DNA of 64,000 bases from contig JANNSJ010000029.1 of assembly GCA_031402435.1 (NCBI GenBank), positions 46,023 through 110,022 of the forward strand. The letters run 5' to 3'. Of this stretch, positions 44,706 to 54,384 are shown in pieces; within the stretch, counting starts at the first letter, position 1; each line of letters begins with the position of its first letter. This DNA comes from UBA11986 sp031402435 (lineage in GTDB: Bacteria > Bacteroidota > Ignavibacteria > UBA10030 > UBA6906). Under the pieces are notes generated by a model that ran no database searches, was not told the origin of the DNA, and saw only the letters and a list, made by a program, of their open reading frames with translations. A program made the position numbers and the translations under genes.

Positions 44706-45344
44706 TCAAAGAGGGCGGGCGCGCAAGAGATGTTGAAATGTGAGGAAATCCTCAAGCTGGCCGAAGCAGAGGACATTCACAAGCTTCATCTTTTTGCTTG
44801 CAACGATCTTTGGCTGGTGATATTCCACTCTGAATCCTGAGCGGTGCAACAGTCCCTTCATTGTCGTGAGCGAAAAGAAGCGAAGATGGGTCCGGTCGAA
44901 CAAGCCATAGTCATCATACTCCCATCCGCTGAGTATCTTGAGGAAGGAGGTGTAGTGTCTGATGTTCGGAATGCTGCACACGATAACGCCGTCCCGTTTC
45001 AGGTGTAGCTTGAGCTTGCGCAACACGGCTTCCGGGTCTAAAAGATGCTCAAGGATATCGCCGAACACCATGCAATCGAAAGTCTCTTTGGGAAACGGTA
45101 TCGTCATCGTTTGAAGATCGCCGATGAGCACTTCGTCCAGCAATGCTTTTGCTTCTTCCGCAACAGAAGGAACATATTCAATGCCGAAGACCTTTCTTCC
45201 CGGTAGCCCGGTTTTCAGTGATGCGCCGAGTCTTCCTTTGCCACACCCGACATCGAGAATCATCATAGCAGATTGTGGAACCAGACGGGCGATCTCCGGT
45301 CGTTCGTTCTCATAGTAACCTTCTTGTGCTACGCTTTCATTCAT
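44706..45344 (-). CDS. Class I SAM-dependent methyltransferase
   Basis: This 212-residue methyltransferase has motif I ILDVGCGKGRLG near residues 29-40 and the post-motif FDCMVFGDILEHL. It probably methylates a sugar or a cap of the glycan made by its neighbours. Its start overlaps the upstream GT4 stop by eight bases. Confidence 0.88.
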   Translation of the reverse strand: MNESVAQEGYYENERPEIARLVPQSAMMILDVGCGKGRLGASLKTGLPGRKVFGIEYVPSVAEEAKALLDEVLIGDLQTMTIPFPKETFDCMVFGDILEHLLDPEAVLRKLKLHLKRDGVIVCSIPNIRHYTSFLKILSGWEYDDYGLFDRTHLRFFSLTTMKGLLHRSGFRVEYHQPKIVASKKMKLVNVLCFGQLEDFLTFQHLLRARPL

Positions 45345-46488
45345 GCAGCAATGCCTCGTAGTGATCTTTCATCTGGAGCGCCACTTTTTTTGCATCAAAG
45401 AGTTGTTCGGCCCTCGCTCTTCCTTTTATCCCAAGTTCATCCCGTAGCTGGTCTGCAGTGACGAGATGTTCAATAGCATTGCCCAATGCGATGAAATCGT
45501 TGGGTGGAACAAGCATACCGGTGTCCCCGACAACCTCCGGAATGGATCCGCTTGTCGTTGAGATCACCGGTTTGCCGCACGCCATGCTTTCCACCAATAC
45601 ATACCCGAATTGTTCCTGCCACTCTCTCGCGGGCTGGCTTGGCAGGACGAACATATCTGCGAGGTTATGAATTGCGGGCATCCGCGAGTATGGGTATTGA
45701 CCAATAAGCCGGACATTATTCTGGAGGCCAAACTGTGCGATGAATGATCTCACGGTGTGTTCCTCCGGACCATTCCCCGCAATCAACAATTTGATGTTCG
45801 TTGTCTTCACACGTTGCAACACACGTTTGAACGCACAGAGGAGATCATAGATCCCTTTTTGTACGTACAGGTGGGCAACGAACAACACCACCGTATCATC
45901 CACAGTGCAGCCAAATTGCCCAAGCAACCTCTCGTCTTTCGGTATCGGACGAAAGTGCTGGATGTCGATACCCGGCATTTGTGCCCGAACTTTTTCGGCA
46001 GGAGCACCTTCAAGTATGAGCACTTCCCTCGCCCGCTCAGTAATGGCAAGAAACAAATCCGCCTCCTGAAGCACGATGCTCTTTAAGTGTCGTGTTGCCG
46101 GCAGGTTGAAAAGAAACGGGATGTTCTCCCACACCGTGACAACCAGCTTGAACCGGTGTGCTCGTTTTGCGCAAGCAGCCTGATAGGAACAATAATAATA
46201 CGATTCTGCCGTGTGGACGATGTCAAAACCACGAAGCGCCGGCGCGAGGCCCTGGAGATCGTGATAGTCGCCGAGAATGTTGTAGAATGCTTTTCTGAGT
46301 ACCCGCGGTGTAGCGAGTTGACCCAACGATACCAGTCTTCGGACTTCGAATGGGATTTCCCGGACATCGAAGTTGTGCCCTTTACTGGTAAACCCCACAA
46401 AATCAAACGAGTCCATCAGTGGAACAAAATTCTGCATCTCCCAACTATTAAGGTTGGGGCCCCTGACAAGTGCGACACGTTTTTTCAC
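45337..46488 (-). CDS. Glycosyltransferase family 4
   Basis: A GT-B enzyme of 383 residues from GTG 46488 (KKRVALVRGPNLNSWE). I reject the longer frame to 46587 because it would read through a terminator at 46553-46576. The C-terminal domain shows VLFVAHLYVQKGIYDLL, LIAGNGPEEH and the E-x7-E motif in EQFGYVLVESMACGKPVIS. It heads the five-gene unit GT4-MT-GT2-GT4-YfhO. No strong promoter was seen just upstream. Confidence 0.88.
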   Translation of the reverse strand: MKKRVALVRGPNLNSWEMQNFVPLMDSFDFVGFTSKGHNFDVREIPFEVRRLVSLGQLATPRVLRKAFYNILGDYHDLQGLAPALRGFDIVHTAESYYYCSYQAACAKRAHRFKLVVTVWENIPFLFNLPATRHLKSIVLQEADLFLAITERAREVLILEGAPAEKVRAQMPGIDIQHFRPIPKDERLLGQFGCTVDDTVVLFVAHLYVQKGIYDLLCAFKRVLQRVKTTNIKLLIAGNGPEEHTVRSFIAQFGLQNNVRLIGQYPYSRMPAIHNLADMFVLPSQPAREWQEQFGYVLVESMACGKPVISTTSGSIPEVVGDTGMLVPPNDFIALGNAIEHLVTADQLRDELGIKGRARAEQLFDAKKVALQMKDHYEALLHE

Positions 46489-46552
46489 GTAAGCGAGTTC
46501 GGAGTTCTTGAGAATGACGAGCCAAAGTACGGAGAATTCAGCTAAGAAAAAA

Positions 46553-46576
46553 GAAGCCATCCATATGGATGGCTTC
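46553..46576 (-). terminator. Terminator after the LamG lipoprotein genes
   Basis: Perfect 10-bp stem GAAGCCATCC / GGATGGCTTC with loop ATAT; followed on the minus strand by six T. Confidence 0.9.
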
Positions 46577-46616
46577 AGCAGAAACATGCGTTTTTCTAAA
46601 TCAAAGGAATGTGCGC

Positions 46617-47648
46617 TCAGTGAATTGGATGAAGAGCCGCTCTTGAAATTCGAATCTCATCAATGCTGCCCGTAAAATAGGTTGGAAAAGTAGAATTCAC
46701 CCATCGTCCAATTGTCAGCGGCTCAGTGTTTGCCAATGCTGTAGAGTAGTTATCCGTAATCGGTTGCACAGCAAGTGAGTCATCAACGTATAGAAAGAGC
46801 TTTCCCTGGCCTCTATCGCGAACCAATGCTGCGTGATGCCATTCGCCATCATTGTATTGCCTATTGCTTGTCAATGTTGGCCCACTAGCGTTTTCTCCCA
46901 CTAGAACCCGAATCTTCCCATTCACCATTTCGATAAGATAGCCGGGTAAGGGGGCACACCCTTTTCGAATGATTTCCTGGAGGTTCGAAGATGAAGTTCT
47001 GCACCAAACCCCAATTGTAAAACTTTGATGAACTCCAAAATCAAACATACCATCAGAAGGATTTGGAACATTAAGATAATCGCCTGAGCCATTAAAACTC
47101 CTCGCATTGCCAAAGCGACCCTGCACAATTGTTGTCCCCGAAGCCGATGCATTGTGCCCATATCCCGAAACATCACCAACAATGGATCCAGCGGTCTCGT
47201 CTATATGCCAGAGGGCAACGGTAGGATCCGGGGTCGCCGCCCCCCATGTAACAGCAATGACAATCCGTCCGGTCGTTGGCATCAACTGAAGTGAAACATT
47301 GGATGTCTGTCCCGGAAGAACATCGACATCTGTTTCACCTGAATATCGCACGACTTGGGCTGAGTCCCGTGCATCAATCCTGAGATGCCATCTCCCAACA
47401 GGCACTTCGTCGAAACCTCCTGACGCGCCTGTATCCGAAAGGGATAGACTCAGAGTTCGGTCAGAATAGCCTGACCGCGAGAGTTTGGCAAGGACACTGG
47501 TAATTCCCGGTGGCGCGCTTTCAAACTTGAGAAACATATCTCCCGAGCCCGACCGCTGCCCCGTTGAAGGGTCAATAATTGTACCGCTGTTATTGCATGA
47601 GATCGCGAACATCAGGGTTACTATGGAAATGCCCAAGGTTGTTTTCAT
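46617..47648 (-). CDS. Modular lipoprotein: shared beta domain plus LamG-like domain
   Basis: The 343-residue lipoprotein has signal peptide and lipobox FAISC (Cys near residue 18). An N-terminal beta-sandwich (about 35-135; LAKLSRSGYSDRTLSLS, then VPVGRWHLRIDARDSAQVVRYSGETDVDVLPGQT) is shared with 47739-48797 and 54849-55757. The C-terminal concanavalin-like LamG domain (about 140-340) has ALWHIDETAGSIVGD, SFTIGVWCR and the closing IDEIRISRAAL. It is probably surface-exposed and carbohydrate- or protein-binding. Confidence 0.82.
   Translation of the reverse strand: MKTTLGISIVTLMFAISCNNSGTIIDPSTGQRSGSGDMFLKFESAPPGITSVLAKLSRSGYSDRTLSLSLSDTGASGGFDEVPVGRWHLRIDARDSAQVVRYSGETDVDVLPGQTSNVSLQLMPTTGRIVIAVTWGAATPDPTVALWHIDETAGSIVGDVSGYGHNASASGTTIVQGRFGNARSFNGSGDYLNVPNPSDGMFDFGVHQSFTIGVWCRTSSSNLQEIIRKGCAPLPGYLIEMVNGKIRVLVGENASGPTLTSNRQYNDGEWHHAALVRDRGQGKLFLYVDDSLAVQPITDNYSTALANTEPLTIGRWVNSTFPTYFTGSIDEIRISRAALHPIH
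47250..47491 (-). repeat. Near-identical repeat, copy 1 (shared lipoprotein domain)
   Basis: This 242-base stretch aligns without gaps to 48402-48643 with about 28 mismatches counted by eye (near 88% identity). It covers the shared N-terminal domain. The flanking LamG-coding parts are far more diverged. Confidence 0.85.
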
Positions 47649-47738
47649 GGAAGTCTCTTCCTATTTTGTTGTCCGCTACTTTAGTTATCCTTTTTTGTCG
47701 TGGCGAAACTTTCCATTGAAATAATTGCCGTTGAAAAA

Positions 47739-48797
47739 TCATTGACCCGATTGGTATAGCGACTGAATCTCAGTTTGACCAAGAGCCCGCGTATAGATAC
47801 GAACCTGATCGATGGTTCCCTGCCAGGCTCCGAAGCCGTGTTGCCTCCACCAGTCAAGCCATTCGGGGGCGTAAGAACCGACAGAACTTGCATGGGTACT
47901 TCTTCCGCTATTGAGAGGGGAGTTGCCAATACCGATTTGTGAGCGCAATGTCCCATTGACCCAGAGCTGCATGGAGCTACCGCGACGATAAACTGCTGCG
48001 ACGTGTGCAAATTCTCCCATGATCGCAGGTGCGTCGATCTTTGGTTCCGAACCATCTGCAGGATGAGCACCAAAGGTAAAGGAAGAGTCTCCGACCTGGA
48101 GCCATGCCTCTCCGGTTCGTGCCCCGAGATACACACACAACCTTCGTCTGACAATGTCGTTTGGTTTTAACCAGACCGAGATGCTGAACTCAGAAATGCC
48201 GGCAGGGATAATATCGGGAATGTCTATATGATTGTTCCAGCCGTCAAAAGCATATGCCCGGTTCTGAGTCCCTGACCGATCTGTTGTCAGGGCGGCCCCG
48301 CTGACGATTCCGTGATTACCATGTCCACTTTGATCGTTTGAGTTACCGTTAAAGGGGAAGTACAGCACAAGAGTGGGATCCGGAGGGGGCCCTCCCCACG
48401 TAACAGCAATGACGATGCGTCCGGTTGTTGGCATAAGCTGGAGGGAAACATTGGATGTCTGTCCCGGAAGAACATCGACATCCGTTTCACCCGAGTATCG
48501 CACTACCTGGGCTGAGTCTCGCGCATCAATCCTGAGATGCCATCGCCCAACCGGCACTTCGTCGAAACTTCCAGAGGCGCCTGAATCCGAGACAGACAAA
48601 CTCAGAGTGCGATCAGAATAGCCTGACCGCGAGAGCTTGGCAATCACGGTGGTAATTCCAGCGGGGGCGTCAGCAAATTTCAATAGCATATTCCCAATAG
48701 ATTCTGTTTGTACAGAAGGATCGGGAATGGTGCCGGTGTCGTTACAAGAGATGGTAACGAATAGCATTGCACATAAGCATAGCGCTGTTATTTTCAT
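47739..48797 (-). CDS. Modular lipoprotein: shared beta domain plus LamG-like domain
   Basis: The 352-residue paralogue of the next gene downstream has lipobox TISC (Cys 19), the same N-terminal domain (about 35-135) and a different LamG domain (about 145-350; LVLYFPFNGNSNDQSGHGNHG, FSISVWLKPND, IDQVRIYTRALGQTEIQSLY). The AAGGAG site supports ATG 48797. It is first in a two-gene unit with 46617-47648 (90-base gap) behind a consensus promoter 180 bases upstream. Confidence 0.82.
   Translation of the reverse strand: MKITALCLCAMLFVTISCNDTGTIPDPSVQTESIGNMLLKFADAPAGITTVIAKLSRSGYSDRTLSLSVSDSGASGSFDEVPVGRWHLRIDARDSAQVVRYSGETDVDVLPGQTSNVSLQLMPTTGRIVIAVTWGGPPPDPTLVLYFPFNGNSNDQSGHGNHGIVSGAALTTDRSGTQNRAYAFDGWNNHIDIPDIIPAGISEFSISVWLKPNDIVRRRLCVYLGARTGEAWLQVGDSSFTFGAHPADGSEPKIDAPAIMGEFAHVAAVYRRGSSMQLWVNGTLRSQIGIGNSPLNSGRSTHASSVGSYAPEWLDWWRQHGFGAWQGTIDQVRIYTRALGQTEIQSLYQSGQ
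48402..48643 (-). repeat. Near-identical repeat, copy 2 (shared lipoprotein domain)
   Basis: Gap-free partner of 47250-47491, in the same orientation and 1152 bases away. Confidence 0.85.
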
Positions 48798-48983
48798 AAG
48801 AGTTTCTCCTTGGTTATTGCGCCACCTGTTTTTTTCTCGGAATAATACACGAACCGGCCTTGCCGGCAGACCGCCATCATTACGATTAACCGACGCTAGT
48901 CCTGTGTGTTGAACTATTGTTCAGGCGGCGGTGAGATAAAATTAAGGGGAGTGAGAAAGAGCATTGAGGCGTAAGACTGTTAG

Positions 48984-49012
48984 AATATAGATTTTGCGCA
49001 CGGCAATGTCAA
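48984..49012 (-). promoter_or_regulatory. Consensus sigma-70 promoter of the LamG lipoprotein pair
   Basis: On the minus strand: TTGACA, 17 bases, TATATT. Predicted start is near 48977, giving a leader of about 180 bases; no riboswitch class was recognised in it. Confidence 0.7.
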
Positions 49013-49064
49013 CATCGCAGGTCTTATTATGGTTTGGGACAGCACCCATATTGCCCTTCAGCTC

Positions 49065-49733
49065 TTACTCGAATTTGCGGAAATGGCGGCCCAATCTGAG
49101 TAGAAATGAGGAGAGAAGAATTGAAATGGCCAACCCGAGTCTCTTGAGTACCGTCCTGGTGTTCACTGACCGCATTTTCGTGTTGAATCGAACAGCGGAA
49201 GAATCATTCTCCTCAACCCGTAGCTTTATCATTCCCGCCCACTCATATTGGACGTAAAAGTCCTCAAAGTGAGTGTCGACAAACTCTGCAAAGTTAAGAT
49301 CGCTCGCATACATTCTGTGGAAATAGTCACCGAACGAGGAATCTTCCTTGCGGGGGCGCATAACGATCGTGTCAGCTTCGCAATGCACAATCCATTTGTG
49401 GAATGGCCAGCCAAATGTTTTTTCTCCAAGCTCTGATGGTGTTTCGATATATCCTGCTTTTGCCACCCGCGTAAGCTCTCGAACAAATCCATGCGGGTCA
49501 TCCACGTGTTCGAGAATGTGTGATGTGATGACATAATCAAAGCTCTTACCCTTGAATGGTAGTGCCAGCCCATCGGCAATGACAAACGGGCGGGAGTCGA
49601 TTACGATATCATCTCCTTCGGACCGCTCCGTATTATCTGCAATGAATTTGTCACAAAGAACATCGGATCGTTTACGCGGTCTATTGCCGCTGCCAATTTC
49701 CAGGACACGATCAGTTGGTGTTATCTTGAGCAT
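49065..49733 (-). CDS. Class I SAM-dependent methyltransferase
   Basis: The 222-residue protein has the SAM-binding motif VLEIGSGNRPRKRSDV near residues 11-26 and the post-motif FDYVITSHILEHVDDP near 75-90. Its C terminus is a hydrophobic or basic helix that may bind membrane. It is the last gene of the GT2-epimerase-flippase-flippase-MT unit, five bases after the flippase. Confidence 0.85.
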   Translation of the reverse strand: MLKITPTDRVLEIGSGNRPRKRSDVLCDKFIADNTERSEGDDIVIDSRPFVIADGLALPFKGKSFDYVITSHILEHVDDPHGFVRELTRVAKAGYIETPSELGEKTFGWPFHKWIVHCEADTIVMRPRKEDSSFGDYFHRMYASDLNFAEFVDTHFEDFYVQYEWAGMIKLRVEENDSSAVRFNTKMRSVNTRTVLKRLGLAISILLSSFLLRLGRHFRKFE

Positions 49734-49738
49734 GGTAA

Positions 49739-51166
49739 TTACCTGTTAAGAACTTTTGAGATGACTTCCCGCTCCTGGTCGCCGAAGACACGGGTAACAA
49801 AGAGCAACGATCCGTAGATGCAGACTCCAATGATGATGACCAGGGCAAGCGGGAGACTTTGAAGAACATACACCGAGATTCCCATAACGATTGCCGATCC
49901 GATGACCTTTCCAAATAGAGCAACGTCGCTAAACGTATAACCAATGTGTGCAGCATAAACCATCAGGGTAATAAATAGAACCACATCTGTTGCCATTGTT
50001 ACCACGGCTACTCCAACGAATCCAAATATTGGAATAACGAGGATGCTGGCGATCAATGCTGAGGCCGCCACGCCAAGCGAGTTCCACATACAGAACTTCT
50101 GACGGTTCAGCGCAAGCAGAAAGGCGTACACAATCCAGGCAAGATATCCCAGGGAATTCCCGGCAATAAGAAACCGAAGGACAGGAACGGCGGATGCAAA
50201 TTCTGGCGGATAAAAAACAGCGATGATCCTGGGTGCAAGAATAATCGTGCCGACAGCAAGGGGGATGGAAATCTCGAGCATGACGCGCAACGAATCCTGA
50301 AGGGCTTTCGAGAGTTTATGAGGAGCAGTTGTGAGGAAACCTGAAAAGACAGGAAATATGATTTGTATAAACGCCGTGGGTATGAGAGTGAGAATGGAAA
50401 TCAGTTTGAAGCCTGCACTATACAGCCCCACCGCTTTCTCTCCACTATAGTACTTTAAGACCGTCGGTCCGATGAATGTGTAGGTCGATATTCCAAAAGC
50501 GCTCACAGCCATTGGTGTTCCTTCTTTCAGCATCAGCTTCCAGGAAGCAGAGTCGAAACCGTACTTTGGACGACCGATGAGCCGATAATACCAGCCGACC
50601 AGAATCCCAAGATTGATGAGTGAGACTGCCACAGTCAATGTCAGCGCAATGATGACACTGGGAAACGACGGTATCATCAAAATGATCGCGCCGGAGATAA
50701 TCGCATCATTGGCAATATTGGCAATGGAAACGGTGATCATTCTACGGTGTGCCTGGAATGCACTCAGGAACACCATCGAGATACCGTTGATCGCAAGCGC
50801 AACCGTTGTTAGTAACACCGCCCAGTTAGTCACTGTATCGAATCCCGAAAGGAGCGTAACAAGCCCGACGGGAAGAGCCGCAACAAACACTATCGAGACC
50901 TTCAGAACAATTACATTGCCCATGAGTTCATTGCTGCGGGAAGGATTACGCGAAATCTCGCGCGTCATCAGTTGTGCCATCCCGAGATCGAACAGAGATT
51001 GGAACAGGGCTGTGAAGTACGCGGCAAAGTTGAGTACACCGAAGTTGGCAACGCCGAGGTACGTCGCGAGATAATTCAATCGCACCATTCCAAGCAACAG
51101 CCCCACCGCCCTGCCGAAGAAGAGGGCGGCTGTGTCGAGCGTTATTTTTCTGGTTTGAGAAGTCAT
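49739..51166 (-). CDS. Wzx-like oligosaccharide flippase (MOP superfamily)
   Basis: The 475-residue protein has 12-14 predicted membrane helices and the polysaccharide-biosynthesis (PF01943-like) opening LDTAALFFGRAVGLLLGMVRLNYLATYLG. Such flippases move lipid-linked glycans across the inner membrane. Its start overlaps the stop of a second flippase gene as TGATG, so the two are coupled. Confidence 0.88.
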   Translation of the reverse strand: MTSQTRKITLDTAALFFGRAVGLLLGMVRLNYLATYLGVANFGVLNFAAYFTALFQSLFDLGMAQLMTREISRNPSRSNELMGNVIVLKVSIVFVAALPVGLVTLLSGFDTVTNWAVLLTTVALAINGISMVFLSAFQAHRRMITVSIANIANDAIISGAIILMIPSFPSVIIALTLTVAVSLINLGILVGWYYRLIGRPKYGFDSASWKLMLKEGTPMAVSAFGISTYTFIGPTVLKYYSGEKAVGLYSAGFKLISILTLIPTAFIQIIFPVFSGFLTTAPHKLSKALQDSLRVMLEISIPLAVGTIILAPRIIAVFYPPEFASAVPVLRFLIAGNSLGYLAWIVYAFLLALNRQKFCMWNSLGVAASALIASILVIPIFGFVGVAVVTMATDVVLFITLMVYAAHIGYTFSDVALFGKVIGSAIVMGISVYVLQSLPLALVIIIGVCIYGSLLFVTRVFGDQEREVISKVLNR

Positions 51167-52479
51167 CAGGCGCGGCCCAGACGGTTTTTCAGAAACTCTT
51201 TGATGTCCTTGGTGTGTCCAAGGACTTCACGAATGTTGAGGGGAATACGCTTGTTCATCTGGTATATGGTTAGCCAGGCCAGTACAAACGATGAGAGGAT
51301 GTAGCCAAGCGTTGCACCGAACACACCCAACAATGGAATGCAGATCAAATACAGCGCAACGGATGCGATCAACGACCGAATGCTGACGACAAATCCCACG
51401 CGTGCTTGTCCCAGCCCAAGCAACGTGTTTGTTGCAACCGCGGTAATGGGAACAATGAACGCCAGGACTGCAAACAACTGCAGCATGGGAACCGCTTCAA
51501 TGTAGCGCCCCTGGTAGACAATGCTGACGAGTGGCAACGCTGCACCAATGAAGAGAACGCACACAGGCAGCATTCCTATGGTGGAAAATAGGATCGCTTT
51601 TTCCAACAGCACCTTGAGTATGCCGGTCTCTCCCTTGGATGACAACCGGGATACTGCGGGAAAAATGAACATCTGCACGACTTGAGTAGCCATGTCATAT
51701 ACCCTGACAAACACCTTGACCGAGTTGTAGACTGCGACCTGTACGGGTCCTGCGAATGCAGAAAGAATGAATGAGTCCGACTTCGTGCTGAAAAGAAAGC
51801 TGACAATACCCCCCAGGGAATAGCGGCCGTAGTCCCACAACTTGTTCACATCATTGCGGCTCACGCGCAGCTTTACTGAAAGCATCGACCACGAAAGACA
51901 GGTACTGATAATGGAGGAGGCTGAAAGGGAGATGATGTTGATGACAATCAGATCGAGAGCGGTGTCAAACTTGTTCATCTTTGAAACAACATACACAAGC
52001 ACGGGGGCGCCGATGAAATGGGCAGCATCAGCCCAAAAGATCTCTTTGATCCTGAAGTGCGCCTGGAGCAACACAAGTGTGAAATTACGCATCAGTGAAG
52101 CAATAAGCATTGCCGGAACGTAGAGCAATAACGGAGCCAGCATCGGTGAATTAAGCATGACGCTCAACGGCAACCGAATTGCAACGATGATCAGGGCGCA
52201 AGCGAGTGTAAAGACCGCATGCAGCATAAACCCGGCACTTACGATGCCGCCGCTTTCGTTGTTTTCTTCAGAGGCGAACTTCAACAGTGGTTGCAGCGCG
52301 AACCCCTGCGCCAGTCCCGAAATGATCAGAAAGATTTCCTGAACCAGGACGAAGTTCCCGAACTCTTCCTCCGGCAGTACACGAATAACGAGGACGATGA
52401 ATGCAACGCCATAGAACACCGGCAGCCCCTTGTCGGCAAGTCCCCAGATTCCCTTGCCAAGGTATTTGCCAAGTTCCAT
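51166..52479 (-). CDS. Wzx-like oligosaccharide flippase (second copy)
   Basis: The 437-residue MOP-superfamily protein has 12 or more helices, starting ELGKYLGKGIWGLADKGLPVFYGVAFIVLVIRVLPEE in its first helices. It is only distantly similar to its neighbour, so this is not a recent tandem duplicate. It lies three bases after the epimerase gene. Confidence 0.85.
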   Translation of the reverse strand: MELGKYLGKGIWGLADKGLPVFYGVAFIVLVIRVLPEEEFGNFVLVQEIFLIISGLAQGFALQPLLKFASEENNESGGIVSAGFMLHAVFTLACALIIVAIRLPLSVMLNSPMLAPLLLYVPAMLIASLMRNFTLVLLQAHFRIKEIFWADAAHFIGAPVLVYVVSKMNKFDTALDLIVINIISLSASSIISTCLSWSMLSVKLRVSRNDVNKLWDYGRYSLGGIVSFLFSTKSDSFILSAFAGPVQVAVYNSVKVFVRVYDMATQVVQMFIFPAVSRLSSKGETGILKVLLEKAILFSTIGMLPVCVLFIGAALPLVSIVYQGRYIEAVPMLQLFAVLAFIVPITAVATNTLLGLGQARVGFVVSIRSLIASVALYLICIPLLGVFGATLGYILSSFVLAWLTIYQMNKRIPLNIREVLGHTKDIKEFLKNRLGRA

Positions 52480-52482
52480 CTG

Positions 52483-53472
52483 CTATTCCGCCCAGCTTGG
52501 TGGCAGGTTCCTGGTGATTTCAATATTGGAAAACTTCTTGCTTTGGCGCGAGCCAACAGCTCTTGCCCACGCCGCCATTGCGTGTATGCCATCGTTCAAC
52601 GAATGGTTTGTTCCGGTTCCAAACACCCGCTGAACCTTGGTATGATCGGAATACGCGTGCGTCACTTCGTTGCGAGCTTGCAGATGCTGTATGTTGGGCT
52701 TCACACCAAATTCCTTGCAGACGGCTTCGGCGAGTTTGTTCACCGTAAAGACGTCATCTGCGCCGATGTTGAAAACCTGATTGCGCGCTTCTGGTACTCG
52801 AATCGAGTTTGCCATCACGGGCGCAATGTCGCGTATGTAGCTGAACGCGCGCGTCTGTTCCCCATCACCAAACACTGACAAGGGTTTCCCCTGCATGATC
52901 TGGTTCATAAATATGCCTACAACATTCCGATACTTGTCACCGATGTTCTGATATTCGCCGTACACGTTATGTGGTCGAAAAATGATGTAGTCAAGTCCAA
53001 ACATGTGATGGGTTGCTTTCAACTCTTGCTCGACCGCAAGTTTTGCGATCCCGTATGAATCCTCCGGCGTGGGAATCATCTCCTCCCGCATCGGAAGTTG
53101 GCCGGGGCCGTACACGGCGATCGAAGAAGTGAAGACAAAGCACTTCACGTTATGGTTCACTGCGGCGTTTATGAGATTCACGCTCCCGATAAGATTATTC
53201 TCGTAGTTGAATCGCTTTATAAAATGACTCAACCCCTCTGCCGCATAGGCTGCAAGGTGGAACACATACTCGATCCGGTGCTCCTTGAATATTTTTGCCA
53301 CGAGAGGAACATCGGTGATGCTTCCTTCCACAAATATTGCTTTTGGATTGACGTTGTCGCGAAACCCCCCGCTGAGATCATCAAGGGCGACAACATGTTC
53401 CCCCATCGCCAGCAGATCATTCACGACGTGGGAGCCAATGAACCCCGCTCCGCCCGTTACTAAAATTGCCAT
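52483..53472 (-). CDS. NAD-dependent sugar-nucleotide epimerase/dehydratase
   Basis: The short-chain extended family protein has 329 residues from ATG 53472; GGAG six bases upstream favours it over TTG 53484. It has the dinucleotide site VTGGAGFIGSHV (4-15) and catalytic S/Y-x3-K (TSS, then SYGIAKLAVE), with the NVYGEYQ loop typical of UDP-glucose 4-epimerase relatives. It probably supplies a sugar nucleotide such as UDP-galactose to the neighbouring transferases; the exact substrate is uncertain. Confidence 0.88.
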   Translation of the reverse strand: MAILVTGGAGFIGSHVVNDLLAMGEHVVALDDLSGGFRDNVNPKAIFVEGSITDVPLVAKIFKEHRIEYVFHLAAYAAEGLSHFIKRFNYENNLIGSVNLINAAVNHNVKCFVFTSSIAVYGPGQLPMREEMIPTPEDSYGIAKLAVEQELKATHHMFGLDYIIFRPHNVYGEYQNIGDKYRNVVGIFMNQIMQGKPLSVFGDGEQTRAFSYIRDIAPVMANSIRVPEARNQVFNIGADDVFTVNKLAEAVCKEFGVKPNIQHLQARNEVTHAYSDHTKVQRVFGTGTNHSLNDGIHAMAAWARAVGSRQSKKFSNIEITRNLPPSWAE

Positions 53473-53532
53473 TTCATTCTCCAATTAGATCGCGTTACAT
53501 GTATTGCAAAGTCATTGCGAACCATAAGAAAC

Positions 53533-54384
53533 TCATCGCTCGTTGCTCTTTGAGACTGTGAGTTTGTATTTTACAGCAGCATAACCGTTTACAAGTACAT
53601 TTGCCCACGGGAATACCAGCCAGTGATACCACGCTGCGTAGCGGGCAAAGAACCGGAGGTTACTCACAAACTTGTGTCTCATCTTGAACCACGAGACGTG
53701 TCCGCCCGAGCTGACGGACAGCTTGTGCCAGACTTTTGCTTTTGGTTCATAGACGATCGAATAGCCGGCACGGCGAACACGCATGGACCAATCCGCATCC
53801 TCCGAGTACATTGTATACGATTCGTCCAGCAGTCCTATGTTCTCCACTACGTCACGCCATGTCAGGAAGCAGCATCCGGTTGAGTATTCTATGTCTCTGC
53901 TGGCATCATATTGCCCATTGTCAATCTCGCGTAATCCAATGTGCTTCATCGTTCCTGTCCATAGAGAGATCGTACCGCCGGCAAACCAGATTCTGTTTGG
54001 TTCCGCATCGTAATAGATCTTCGGTGCTACCATGCCGATATCCTGACGCGAGGTTATGCGTGCCACCATTGCCGAGAGGAACTCCTCATGAACCGTTGTG
54101 TCGTTGTTGAGAAGAAGGAACATTTCTGCACCATGCTCAAGGCCATAGCGGATGCCGAAATTCGTTCCACCTGCAAACCGTAGATTTTGTTTCATCTCAA
54201 GGACAACAACGTTGGGGAACTTTTCTCTCAACGCCCAGGATGAACCATCTGCAGAAGCATTGTCAACGACAATGGTCTTTACGTTCTTGTATGTGATTCG
54301 GCTGAGGGAATTCAAACAGTCGAGGGTTATATCCCTGCCATTCCAATTTATAATGATGATGAAGACTAAAGGTTGAGAGGACAT
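53533..54384 (-). CDS. Glycosyltransferase family 2
   Basis: The 283-residue GT-A enzyme from ATG 54384 (MSSQPLVFIIIINWNGRD) has DNASADGSS, LLLNNDTTVHEEFL, the STGCCFLTWRD block and EDADWSMRVRRAGY. It has the same architecture as 43745-44674. It is the first gene of a five-gene polysaccharide unit with a long leader from the promoter at 54658-54685. Confidence 0.88.
   Translation of the reverse strand: MSSQPLVFIIIINWNGRDITLDCLNSLSRITYKNVKTIVVDNASADGSSWALREKFPNVVVLEMKQNLRFAGGTNFGIRYGLEHGAEMFLLLNNDTTVHEEFLSAMVARITSRQDIGMVAPKIYYDAEPNRIWFAGGTISLWTGTMKHIGLREIDNGQYDASRDIEYSTGCCFLTWRDVVENIGLLDESYTMYSEDADWSMRVRRAGYSIVYEPKAKVWHKLSVSSGGHVSWFKMRHKFVSNLRFFARYAAWYHWLVFPWANVLVNGYAAVKYKLTVSKSNER

Noticed and set aside
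46489..46587. Longer N terminus for the GT4 gene ending at 45337
   Set aside because: It would translate through the terminator at 46553-46576, and similarity to the family begins at 46488.
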